A DNA stretch of 5,167 nt from Lachnospiraceae bacterium (GTDB lineage Bacteria > Bacillota_A > Clostridia > Lachnospirales > Lachnospiraceae): contig JAGDDC010000128.1 of the NCBI GenBank assembly GCA_017958245.1, positions 1 through 5,167 on the forward strand, read 5' to 3'. Shown here in pieces: positions 1 to 4,911 of this stretch (the first letter of the stretch is position 1; every line of letters starts with the position of its first letter). Below the pieces are notes generated by a model that was not told the DNA's origin, ran no database searches, and saw only the letters and a program-made list of their open reading frames with translations. Both the position numbers and the translations under genes were made by a program.

Positions 1-78
1 CAGAGTCACCGGAAGGTAGCTGAGGAGATCCGGCATCTGCTTAAAGACCAGTCCAAAGTCAAACAATTTTCCATTCAT
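1..78 (-). CDS. Amino-acid ABC transporter permease, N-terminal fragment
   Basis: The minus strand opens with ATG at 78 and stays open for 26 codons to the window edge. The peptide begins MNGKLFDFG and ends with LLSYLPVTL. An amphipathic start followed by a 'P-x-LL-x-x-L-P-V-T-L' segment is typical of the N-terminus of His/Glu/Gln/cystine-type (polar amino acid) permease subunits, just before the first membrane helix. It follows the substrate-binding protein gene by 61 bp on the same strand, the usual order for this transporter class. An in-frame TGA lies seven codons before the ATG, so no longer start is possible. The SD is weak: only A-rich sequence (ACAAAAGAC) precedes the ATG. That, together with the hairpin just upstream, fits a membrane subunit made in smaller amounts than its binding protein. 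The rest of the gene and any ATPase gene lie outside the window. Confidence 0.8.
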   Translation of the reverse strand, partial: MNGKLFDFGLVFKQMPDLLSYLPVTL

Positions 79-88
79 GTCTTTTGTG

Positions 89-128
89 AGGCCGGATCAT
101 TTGCGCATATCCGGCAGATATCCGGCCT
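89..128 (-). promoter_or_regulatory. Intercistronic hairpin between binding-protein and permease genes
   Basis: AGGCCGGAT (89-97) and ATCCGGCCT (120-128) form a perfect 9-bp inverted repeat around a 22-nt loop. The loop holds a further copy of the right arm, because ATATCCGGC occurs at 107-115 and again at 118-126, so two alternative pairings exist. No U-run follows on the minus strand (CTCACAAAAG), so this is not a classical terminator. Hairpins in this position in binding-protein transporters are known to protect the upstream message from 3' decay and raise the ratio of binding protein to permease. That role is inferred here. Confidence 0.6.
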
Positions 129-139
129 GTCCCCTCCCG

Positions 140-1003
140 TCAGTTGATAGTGCTTTCGTAGCTGCTTGCATCAGGGGTAGTCGTATATCCGAAATACTGC
201 TTGGAGAGCTCGTCTAAAGTCCCCTCCTCGTAGAGCTCTTTGATCGCAACGTTGATATCGTCTCTTATCTTCTTGCCCTTCTCGTCCTTCGCATAGAGGA
301 AGTAAGTGTTGATCGTGGGAAGTATGTCGGCTATAGCCTCGGGATCGAGTGTGACCTTCTTGATACCCTCGAACTCGTACTCTGCAAAGTAAGCGGAGAT
401 CATGGGGCCGTCGTCGATCGTGAAGTCTGCGCTGCCGTCAGCGACCTTCTGGTACCTGACGATAACGTCAGCGTCTGTATACTCGATCTTTAACTGCTCG
501 TCGGGATGATTCTCGTTCCAGGTCTCGACCGCGATCGTGTCACTTCCGGAAGCTCCTACTATGACAGTGTATCCGCGCTGTGCCGCATCATGAAGGTCCT
601 TTAAGGGCTCGTCGCCCTCTCTCTGTACAAATGCCTTGTCCGTGACCTTGTAAGGATATGAGTAGTAGTAGGTCTCGCCTCTCTGCTCTCTCCATACCCA
701 GTTGCCTACGGTCACGTCATACAGTCCGGCGGTCACGCCCGTCAGGCCGTCCGCTGCCGATATGTACTCTGCCTCGTAGTTGGGAAGCTTGTCGATGGCA
801 GCCTTGAACACTGCGAAATCAAATCCGTCGGGAGTCCCGTCTTCCTTCACATACAGGTAAGGAGCAGGTCCCTGGCTTACATGTACCTTGAGCTTTGTCT
901 TGTCATCCGCCTTTGTGCTCTTTGCGCTGCAGCCCGCAAGAGCAGAGGCTGCAAGCACGAGCACAAGGATGGTTGCTATGGTTTTTACAGATATCTTTTT
1001 CAT
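140..1003 (-). CDS. Amino-acid ABC transporter substrate-binding lipoprotein (SBP family 3)
   Basis: A 287-residue extracytoplasmic solute receptor, probably membrane-anchored by lipidation. Residues 1-24 form a lipoprotein signal peptide: basic MKKISVK, a hydrophobic core, then lipobox L-A-G-C with Cys25 as the lipidated residue. The mature part shows family 3 landmarks: PDGFDFAVFKAAIDKL (58-73) matches the 'GFD-x-D-x-x-x-A-I' segment, GNWVWREQRGE (100-110) with Arg105/Arg108 and YSYPY (114-118) match the 'T-x-x-R...FS-x-PY' ligand region, ADFTIDD (192-198) matches the hinge/second lobe, and GTLDELSKQYFG (261-272) is the usual C-terminal motif. Length is normal. SD AAGGA lies 7 nt before the ATG. 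It sits 50 bp after the GST-like gene and upstream of the permease, in the same operon. Cystine, another sulfur amino acid or a small thiol conjugate is the favoured ligand only because of the Cys leader; the binding-site sequence alone does not settle it. Lys25-type cysteines aside, the mature protein has no Cys other than Cys25. Confidence 0.88.
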   Translation of the reverse strand: MKKISVKTIATILVLVLAASALAGCSAKSTKADDKTKLKVHVSQGPAPYLYVKEDGTPDGFDFAVFKAAIDKLPNYEAEYISAADGLTGVTAGLYDVTVGNWVWREQRGETYYYSYPYKVTDKAFVQREGDEPLKDLHDAAQRGYTVIVGASGSDTIAVETWNENHPDEQLKIEYTDADVIVRYQKVADGSADFTIDDGPMISAYFAEYEFEGIKKVTLDPEAIADILPTINTYFLYAKDEKGKKIRDDINVAIKELYEEGTLDELSKQYFGYTTTPDASSYESTIN

Positions 1004-1053
1004 GGTCAGTCCTTCTTTCTTTTTGTCTTTTTAAGTCCGCACTGTTGCGGGGT

Positions 1054-2283
1054 TTATTCGTTCTTTAAGAGCCCTTTTAAAGGATTTACGGTCACATCAA
1101 AATCGGGCCTGTAGTTTGTGGGTTCCCTGTCATCCCATGAGGGTGAGTTCCATATGGTCGTCGAGATCTCTGACTGGTAATCCTCCGGAGTCTCGCCCGC
1201 GGGATGCTTGAGGAACATGTTCTCCGGATCGTCGGAAAGCTTTGCTCTCGCGTGATCCGATTTCCAGATCTCTTCGAAGGGGATCAGGGGGACGATCCTC
1301 TCCTCATAGCCCTTGAAGGGCCCGAAGCCCTGTGAAGGGCGGGTCTCACGGAAGAATGCGTACTTTGCGAACTGGGGGATGCTGTAGAGCTCCTTCATGT
1401 ACTCCCATATGTTCTTGTACTCGGTCAGTCTCTTCTTCATGGGCCCGATCGATCTGAAATACCCTGTCTCCCATCTCACAAGCGAGACATAGGCTCTGAT
1501 ATCCGAATCGGTGATATAGTCGCCGAAGAGGAAACGGTTGGTCTCGAGGCGCTTGTCGAGCTTCTCGAGCGAATCGAAGAAGTCCTCATAGCCCTCGTTG
1601 TAAGCTTCCCACGACACTCCGAAAGCCATGCGGTAGTGTCCGTTGTTTATGTGGGGGAAGAGCCAGTCATTGAGCTCGTCGATCTCCTTCCTGTACTTCT
1701 TGGGATACAGATCGGGAGCGTCCACGGGCTGGAATTTCCTGAACTGGACCTCGATATAGTTCGAGAGCCTGTGATAATCGTTGTTGACCGCCTTCTTCTC
1801 CTTTATATCGACGAAGGTCGGTGTCGTCGCGCGTCCCTTGTAATCGGGCTTCGCGTTCTTGTAGAACTCGGAGAGGAAATGAACCCCTGTGAGCGGATCC
1901 CTGTAATCCTTCTGATCCGAGAAACCGTGTCCGTACTTGTTGGTCGTACCTGTGTGCGAGCAGGTCTGGTCAGCGATCACGTCCTCGAGCCCGAGAAGGT
2001 CTCTCGCTATAACGGGGCGGTTCGACCAGTTGCAGCAGTGTCCCCAGTATATCGCGTAGCGTCCCGCCTCAGCCTTGAAGCCCTCGCCTGTCTCTGAGAA
2101 AGGCTCCGTGAAAGAGTTGGGCTGGCGAACGAACACGCCTCTCTCGTTTGTCTCATCCTTCTGTTCATTGGGACGGGGTGCGAGTCCGCCTGCCTCGGCT
2201 GCGAACTTCTCCGCAAGTGCATCATCATAATCAGATTTGATCGCTTCTTTTCTTCCAAGATCGATAGAGCAGCTAAGTGACAT
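1054..2283 (-). CDS. Xi-class glutathione S-transferase-like protein (glutathionyl-hydroquinone reductase family)
   Basis: A 409-residue cytoplasmic protein related to the ECM4/YqjG family, which reductively removes glutathione from conjugates using a catalytic Cys. Residues 71-101 (AEAGRYAIYW, then HCCNWSNR, then LLGLED) correspond to the thioredoxin-like domain start. The canonical C-P-W-A-H site is replaced by C84-N-W-S-N-R, with an extra Cys83. TTPTFVD (153-159) and AVNNDY (165-170) match the 'VP-x-LWD...IVNNES' thiol-binding segment. The helical C-terminal domain carries FGDYITDSDIRAYVSLVRW (253-271), equivalent to 'G-x-x-(L/I)TEADIRLF-x-TL(V/I)RF'. Family members are usually about 320-330 residues. 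The excess here is about 20 residues at the N-terminus and about 60 after the IVPLIP segment (330-335), a tail rich in W, D and P. Start: AGGAG lies 8 nt before the ATG. It is the first structural gene after the Cys leader and terminator. Most clostridia do not make glutathione, so the in vivo thiol substrate is unknown. Confidence 0.85.
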   Translation of the reverse strand: MSLSCSIDLGRKEAIKSDYDDALAEKFAAEAGGLAPRPNEQKDETNERGVFVRQPNSFTEPFSETGEGFKAEAGRYAIYWGHCCNWSNRPVIARDLLGLEDVIADQTCSHTGTTNKYGHGFSDQKDYRDPLTGVHFLSEFYKNAKPDYKGRATTPTFVDIKEKKAVNNDYHRLSNYIEVQFRKFQPVDAPDLYPKKYRKEIDELNDWLFPHINNGHYRMAFGVSWEAYNEGYEDFFDSLEKLDKRLETNRFLFGDYITDSDIRAYVSLVRWETGYFRSIGPMKKRLTEYKNIWEYMKELYSIPQFAKYAFFRETRPSQGFGPFKGYEERIVPLIPFEEIWKSDHARAKLSDDPENMFLKHPAGETPEDYQSEISTTIWNSPSWDDREPTNYRPDFDVTVNPLKGLLKNE

Positions 2284-2344
2284 ATCATTCTCTCCTTTTC
2301 TTTGTTCTTTGTCTTTTAAATGAAGTCTTCACGGGTCTGTAGTC

Positions 2345-2378
2345 AAAAAAAAAGCAGCTCTGCATTCCGCAAAGCTGC
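2345..2378 (-). terminator. Rho-independent terminator (attenuator) before the GST-like gene
   Basis: Read on the minus strand, GCAGCTTTGC (2378-2369), loop GGAAT, and GCAGAGCTGC (2363-2354) form a 10-bp stem with one G-U wobble, followed at once by nine T (2353-2345). This is a near-ideal intrinsic terminator. It lies 32 nt after the leader stop codon and 61 nt before the GST-like start codon, so it ends transcription inside the 5' UTR unless it is prevented from forming. Its loop and inner 5' arm can alternatively pair with the end of the leader ORF. No other convincing terminator separates the genes from 4789 down to 140, so this site may gate both its own promoter and any read-through from the regulator gene. 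Confidence 0.93.
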
Positions 2379-2432
2379 CCGATCTGCGCATCAATTCATG
2401 AGAACAGACCCTAGAGACATTCATTTCGGAAC
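2364..2432 (-). promoter_or_regulatory. Candidate antiterminator pairing
   Basis: On the minus strand, GTTCCGAAA in leader codons 32-35 (2432-2424) can pair with TTTGCGGAAT in the terminator (2373-2364): GUUCC-G with C-GGAAU (including one G-U), then AAA with UUU past a single bulged G. This would consume the terminator loop and the inner part of its 5' arm. A ribosome stalled at the Cys cluster (codons 9-22) leaves GTTCCGAAA free. A ribosome at the stop codon (2413-2411) should cover it, since it is only 10-19 nt upstream. That is the expected geometry for derepression under cysteine shortage. The pairing was found by eye and no folding energy was calculated. Confidence 0.45.
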
Positions 2433-2527
2433 CTGACATTTACCGCTATGCTTTTTGCATGACAAGAGCATGTACACTCGGTACATGTATCCATACAACA
2501 GCACATTGCAAACCTGCGGTTTCTCAT
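2411..2527 (-). CDS. Cysteine-rich leader peptide (38 aa), probable attenuation peptide
   Basis: ATG at 2527, stop TAG at 2413-2411, 38 residues. Cys is at positions 9, 10, 11, 15, 18, 20, 22 and 37; the core reads CCCMDTCTECTCSC, seven Cys in 14 residues, against about 1% Cys in the neighbouring GST-like and LysR proteins. Six of the eight Cys codons are TGT. Translation signals are strong: AGGAG (2539-2535) 7 nt before the ATG, in an all-purine 5' UTR that starts close to the predicted transcription start. The N-terminus MRNRRF is basic, and no membrane segment is present. The ORF is followed by a strong terminator and then the GST-like gene. Position, length, codon content and downstream terminator are those of a trp/his-type leader peptide, here responding to Cys-tRNA. 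Ribosome-sensed cysteine leader peptides are known in mycobacteria; a transcriptional version in Firmicutes would be unusual, since T-boxes usually do this job. The main alternative is a small metallothionein-like metal-binding peptide. Confidence 0.82.
   Translation of the reverse strand: MRNRRFAMCCCMDTCTECTCSCHAKSIAVNVRFRNECL
2469..2487 (-). promoter_or_regulatory. Hairpin within the leader Cys codons (possible pause/anti-antiterminator hairpin)
   Basis: CATGTAC (2487-2481), loop CGAGT, GTACATG (2475-2469) on the minus strand: a perfect 7-bp stem with a 5-nt loop. It overlaps codons for Cys15, Cys18 and Cys20, so it exists only when no ribosome is sitting on the Cys cluster. In classical attenuators the first hairpin overlaps the control codons and pauses polymerase until a ribosome arrives. 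The placement fits, but pausing itself is inferred. Confidence 0.55.
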
Positions 2528-2568
2528 GTCGGTTCTCCTTTCCTTTTTCTTTCCTTTTTTCAAACAAG

Positions 2569-2597
2569 ATGATATAACACAAAACGCCTCTTGTAAA
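2569..2597 (-). promoter_or_regulatory. Sigma-A-type promoter for leader-GST-transporter operon
   Basis: On the minus strand, -35 TTTACA (2597-2592), a 17-bp spacer, and -10 TATCAT (2574-2569); both hexamers match consensus at 5 of 6. The predicted start is near 2562, giving a 5' UTR of about 35 nt that is purine-only from 2561 to 2533 and so should be unstructured and quickly loaded with ribosomes. The LysR-type operator ends 11 bp upstream of the -35. Confidence 0.7.
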
Positions 2598-2608
2598 ACA
2601 CTTAAGAT

Positions 2609-2636
2609 TTATCACCCGTGATAAGCATTCCTTATC
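2609..2636 (-). promoter_or_regulatory. Probable LysR-type operator (two overlapping inverted repeats)
   Basis: On the minus strand, GATAAG-N5-CTTATC (2636-2620) overlaps TTATCAC-GG-GTGATAA (2624-2609), the second being a 16-mer with seven perfect pairs. The first contains ATAAGGAATGCTTAT, a symmetrical T-N11-A LysR box. Its centre is about 66 bp before the predicted start, the usual recognition-site position for LysR-type activators; the second lies at about -54, towards the -35, where an activation site would be. The regulator gene ends only 22 bp upstream, so it is the obvious candidate protein. Binding is inferred. Confidence 0.65.
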
Positions 2637-2658
2637 GCAAATGACCTCTTCACAAGCT

Positions 2659-3582
2659 TCATTTCCCTTGGCCGGCCTCCGTCTCCCTGTACTTTTCAAG
2701 TTCCTCTATATAGGCCTTCCCGTACTTTGAGAGCTTCCTGTCCTTCCTGGTTATATATCCTATGACAAGCGGATCCTCCTCTTTGAGCTTGATCGACTTC
2801 AGGTCTTTTATGATCCCGCCCTCGTCAGACAGTATCCCGCTCCCGACCGAATACCCGTCGAGCCACGCGATCAGCTCGAGCGTTGTCGCGCGGTCGTCCG
2901 ACCTGATCGTCTTTACGAAATCGTGGTCGCCCATCGCCTCCTCCTGTATATAGAACCTTCCCTCGTCGCCCTGGTCAAATACAACGCAAGGGTAGTCCTC
3001 AAGCTCGTCGAGCGAGAGCTCCTTCCTGTTTGAGAGCGGATGTCCCTTCCACAGATATATATAGGTGTCCTTCTTCATGAGGGGCGTGAACTCAAGTCCG
3101 TAATCCCTTATGAGCTTCATCACAAGGTCCTTGTTCGCCCCCGAGTACGACATGACGCCCACCTCCGAGCGCAGGTCCCTCACGTGCTCAAGTACCTCAA
3201 GGGTCTTTGTCTCGTGTATCGAGAAACCGTACCTCTCCGGTCCGAAACGCTTGATCACTTCCGCAAATGACCTGGACGCGAAGTTATAATGCTGCGCAGA
3301 CACCGAAATGTTCTCCCTGCTGGTGCCCGAGATCGCGTATCTGTCCTCGAGGACCTGGAACTGTCCGACCGCCTTCTTTGCAAAGACAACGAACTCCCTC
3401 CCCGCTTCCGTCAGGGATATCCCCTTGTTCGAACGCTCAAAGAGCACTATCCCTATCTCCTCCTCAAGTTCCTTCACGGAAGCTGACAGGGCCGGCTGCG
3501 AGATATAGAGCTTCCCGACTGCCTCCCTCATCGAGGAAGACTCAGCCATCGCGAGTATGTATCTGAGCTGGTTTATGTTCAT
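2659..3582 (-). CDS. LysR-family transcriptional regulator
   Basis: A 307-residue DNA-binding regulator of normal family length. Residues 1-60 are the winged helix-turn-helix: MNINQLRYILAMAESSSM leads in, then AVGKLYISQPALSASVKELE carries the recognition helix, and LFERSNKGISLTEAG (48-61 region) is the wing with the usual 'LF-x-R...G-x-x-LTEAG' signature. A linker helix (about 62-90) precedes the effector-binding domain (about 91-300), with SVSAQHYNFASRSF (93-106) at the first subdomain and a single Cys199. GGAGG lies only 4 nt before the ATG. The gene follows the M20 peptidase by 49 bp on the same strand, and its stop is 22 bp from a LysR-type box that controls the Cys-leader operon. LysR regulators of sulfur metabolism in Bacillus, such as CysL and YtlI, sit beside cystine-uptake or cysteine-synthesis genes, so a thiol-related signal is plausible. 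The effector is not readable from the sequence. Confidence 0.92.
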   Translation of the reverse strand: MNINQLRYILAMAESSSMREAVGKLYISQPALSASVKELEEEIGIVLFERSNKGISLTEAGREFVVFAKKAVGQFQVLEDRYAISGTSRENISVSAQHYNFASRSFAEVIKRFGPERYGFSIHETKTLEVLEHVRDLRSEVGVMSYSGANKDLVMKLIRDYGLEFTPLMKKDTYIYLWKGHPLSNRKELSLDELEDYPCVVFDQGDEGRFYIQEEAMGDHDFVKTIRSDDRATTLELIAWLDGYSVGSGILSDEGGIIKDLKSIKLKEEDPLVIGYITRKDRKLSKYGKAYIEELEKYRETEAGQGK

Positions 3583-3596
3583 GCTGCCTCCTTTTC

Positions 3597-3623
3597 CCGG
3601 GGAGCTTTGTCCGCTCCGCCCGG
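3597..3623 (-). promoter_or_regulatory. GC-rich hairpin in the peptidase-regulator gap
   Basis: CCGG plus GGAGC (3597-3605), loop of 7, GCTCC (3613-3617), a GC bulge, then CCGG (3620-3623): nine pairs. It fills half of the 49-bp gap and ends a few bases before the regulator's SD (3591-3587). No T-run follows on the minus strand (GGGAAAAGG), so it should not terminate. It may tune regulator translation or protect the upstream message. Function is inferred. Confidence 0.4.
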
Positions 3624-3631
3624 TCCCCGTC

Positions 3632-4789
3632 TTACTCGGGATCTGTCATGAGCGCAAGTGTGATCGCAGCCGACCTTTCAAGCTCCGCAAGGTCCGCATA
3701 CTCCGTGGTCGAGTGACAGTTCTCCATGGCGCAGGCGAGCACCGCAGTCTCTATGCCAAGGACGTTCAGCCTGCTCGCGTCGCTCCCGCCGTAGGTCTCG
3801 ACGCATTCGCCCTTCTCTCCCGTCACTTCCATGGCCGCCCTCAAAAACCTCTTTACAGCAGGCCCTTCCTCATCTATCCTGTAGGCCCTCACATGCTCTG
3901 TGACCGAGGTCTCCGCCGTGGCACCGACATTTTCGGCCTCGTCTTTAAAGACCTTCTCCACCTCCATAGCCTGCTTCGTTGCAAGCTCGTGGTCGTTGCT
4001 CCTTATCTCCCCGCTTATGCGGATCTCTTCGGGCACTATGTTCCTACCCGAACCGCCCGAGACAGTCCCAAAGTTCACCGTCTGGTTTTCCCTGATCCTT
4101 CCTGTCCCTATCCTAAGCATTGCCCTTGCAGCGACGTTCAGGGCGTTGATCCCCTTCTCCGGGGCAAAGCCCGCGTGTGCCGCAAGTCCTCTTACAACTA
4201 TGTCAAAAGAAATCACCGAGGGCGCAGCCACTGCGGCACGGCCGACCCTTCCCGTGAGATCGAGCACATACCCGGTCTTTGCCTTAAGAAGCGAAGGATC
4301 AAAGAACCTGCTACCAAGGCAGTAGGGCTCCTCCGCGACCGCAAAGAGAAGTTCGATGTCAGGGTGTTTCAGATCGTGTTCCTTTATGAGCCTCACGGCC
4401 TCAAGTATGCTCACTATCCCCGATATATCATCTGCCCCGCAGATCGTATCTCCCTTTGACCTTAGAATGCCGTTTTCTTCAACTATTTTTTTAGAGACGC
4501 CGGGTGCCACGGTATCCATGTGCGTGCAAAAGACTCTCGCGTCCCCCTCGATATTTCCCGGAAGGTAGGCATATATGTTCGACGCTGTCTCAGTCCTTTC
4601 GGGGTCCTGTTTTAAAAGCTCCTCGCGTGCTCTGTCCGTTCGGATCTCAAGTCCCAGTTCCTTTAGAACCCCCATCATGTGTTCCGCTATGGCCTTCTCG
4701 TGAAATGATTCACTGTCAAATGAAGCCAGTTTCAAGAAATCATCCGTAAGCCTCTTTCTCGAAGGCGAAGGAAGTCCTCTCTTTCCCAT
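3632..4789 (-). CDS. M20-family metallopeptidase, peptidase T-like
   Basis: A 385-residue cytoplasmic di-zinc aminopeptidase or amidohydrolase of the PepT-like branch. Catalytic landmarks are all present: THMDTVAPG (89-97) gives metal ligand His90 and Asp92; GADDISGI (118-125) gives bridging Asp120; AEEPYCLGS (152-160) gives general base Glu153 and ligand Glu154; Asp177 in YVLDLTG; GLAAHAGFAPEKGINA (201-216) marks the dimerisation domain with His205; RNIVPEE (249-255); GGSDASRLNVLGI (334-346); and His359 in ENCHSTTEYADL as the last ligand. AAGGA lies about 6 nt before the ATG, and an in-frame TAG upstream with no other ATG supports this start. It precedes the LysR gene in an apparent operon. 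PepT enzymes remove N-terminal residues from tripeptides. M20 enzymes also deacetylate or hydrolyse modified cysteine in sulfur-scavenging operons (for example YxeP/YtnL in Bacillus), so cleavage of a Cys-containing substrate is possible but not shown. Confidence 0.92.
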   Translation of the reverse strand: MGKRGLPSPSRKRLTDDFLKLASFDSESFHEKAIAEHMMGVLKELGLEIRTDRAREELLKQDPERTETASNIYAYLPGNIEGDARVFCTHMDTVAPGVSKKIVEENGILRSKGDTICGADDISGIVSILEAVRLIKEHDLKHPDIELLFAVAEEPYCLGSRFFDPSLLKAKTGYVLDLTGRVGRAAVAAPSVISFDIVVRGLAAHAGFAPEKGINALNVAARAMLRIGTGRIRENQTVNFGTVSGGSGRNIVPEEIRISGEIRSNDHELATKQAMEVEKVFKDEAENVGATAETSVTEHVRAYRIDEEGPAVKRFLRAAMEVTGEKGECVETYGGSDASRLNVLGIETAVLACAMENCHSTTEYADLAELERSAAITLALMTDPE

Positions 4790-4803
4790 CGGTATTCCTT
4801 TCC

Positions 4804-4864
4804 GCAGGCATGGTGCCCATCTTGGACGTGCCTGCTACAGCATCGATGATAGTATGAAACTATC
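4804..4864 (-). promoter_or_regulatory. Structured 5' UTR of the peptidase gene
   Basis: Two inverted repeats lie in the predicted leader. Proximal to the promoter, GATAGT-N5-ACTATC (4864-4848) is a perfect 6-bp stem. Next to the peptidase SD, GCAGGCACG (4835-4827) pairs with CATGCCTGC (4812-4804) as 7 bp, one A-C mismatch, then 1 bp, with a 14-nt loop. The second stem ends about 2 nt before the AAAGGA ribosome site, where it could influence initiation. No known riboswitch class is recognised. Upstream at 4885-4880 there is an extra perfect AGGAGG not used by the peptidase. Confidence 0.45.
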
Positions 4865-4911
4865 GCTTTCAAACTTCATCCTCCTGTGCTTTGCTGTTCC
4901 TGATCAATAAA

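Noticed and set aside
1030..1053. Short hairpin (CCGCA/TGCGG) between GST-like and binding-protein genes as a terminator
   Set aside because: Only five pairs and no T-run on the minus strand; it sits in a 50-bp gap of an evident operon.
1636..2097. 153-codon plus-strand frame
   Set aside because: Antisense to the GST-like gene, V/L/R-rich shadow with no domain.
2007..2288. 93-codon minus-strand frame starting just before the GST-like gene
   Set aside because: It overlaps the GST-like gene out of frame, and the SD is better spaced for the ATG at 2283. The translation is low-complexity S/R/A.
2345..2562. T-box or SAM riboswitch upstream of the GST-like gene
   Set aside because: No T-box core sequence, specifier-loop architecture or S-box motifs are visible. 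The 5' UTR before the leader ORF is only about 35 nt of purines, and a Cys-coding ORF occupies the rest.
2421..2699. 92-codon minus-strand frame through the leader region
   Set aside because: It is a different frame from the leader peptide, begins inside the LysR gene, and crosses the operator and promoter with no SD. The real ORF here is the shorter Cys-rich one.
3900..4325. 141-codon plus-strand frame
   Set aside because: Antisense to the peptidase with S/A/L-rich composition, no SD or neighbours supporting it.
3557..4459. 300-codon open frame on the plus strand
   Set aside because: It lies antisense to the M20 peptidase and LysR gap, whose metal-binding motifs are intact. The translation has no recognisable domain, is rich in R/P/H/C and reads as a codon-bias shadow.
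4835..4879. 14-codon ORF starting ATG at 4879 and ending at the TAG before the peptidase
   Set aside because: Its ATG directly abuts AGGAGG with zero spacing, too close for normal initiation. The TTG at 4872 is better placed, so only that one is reported as a finding.
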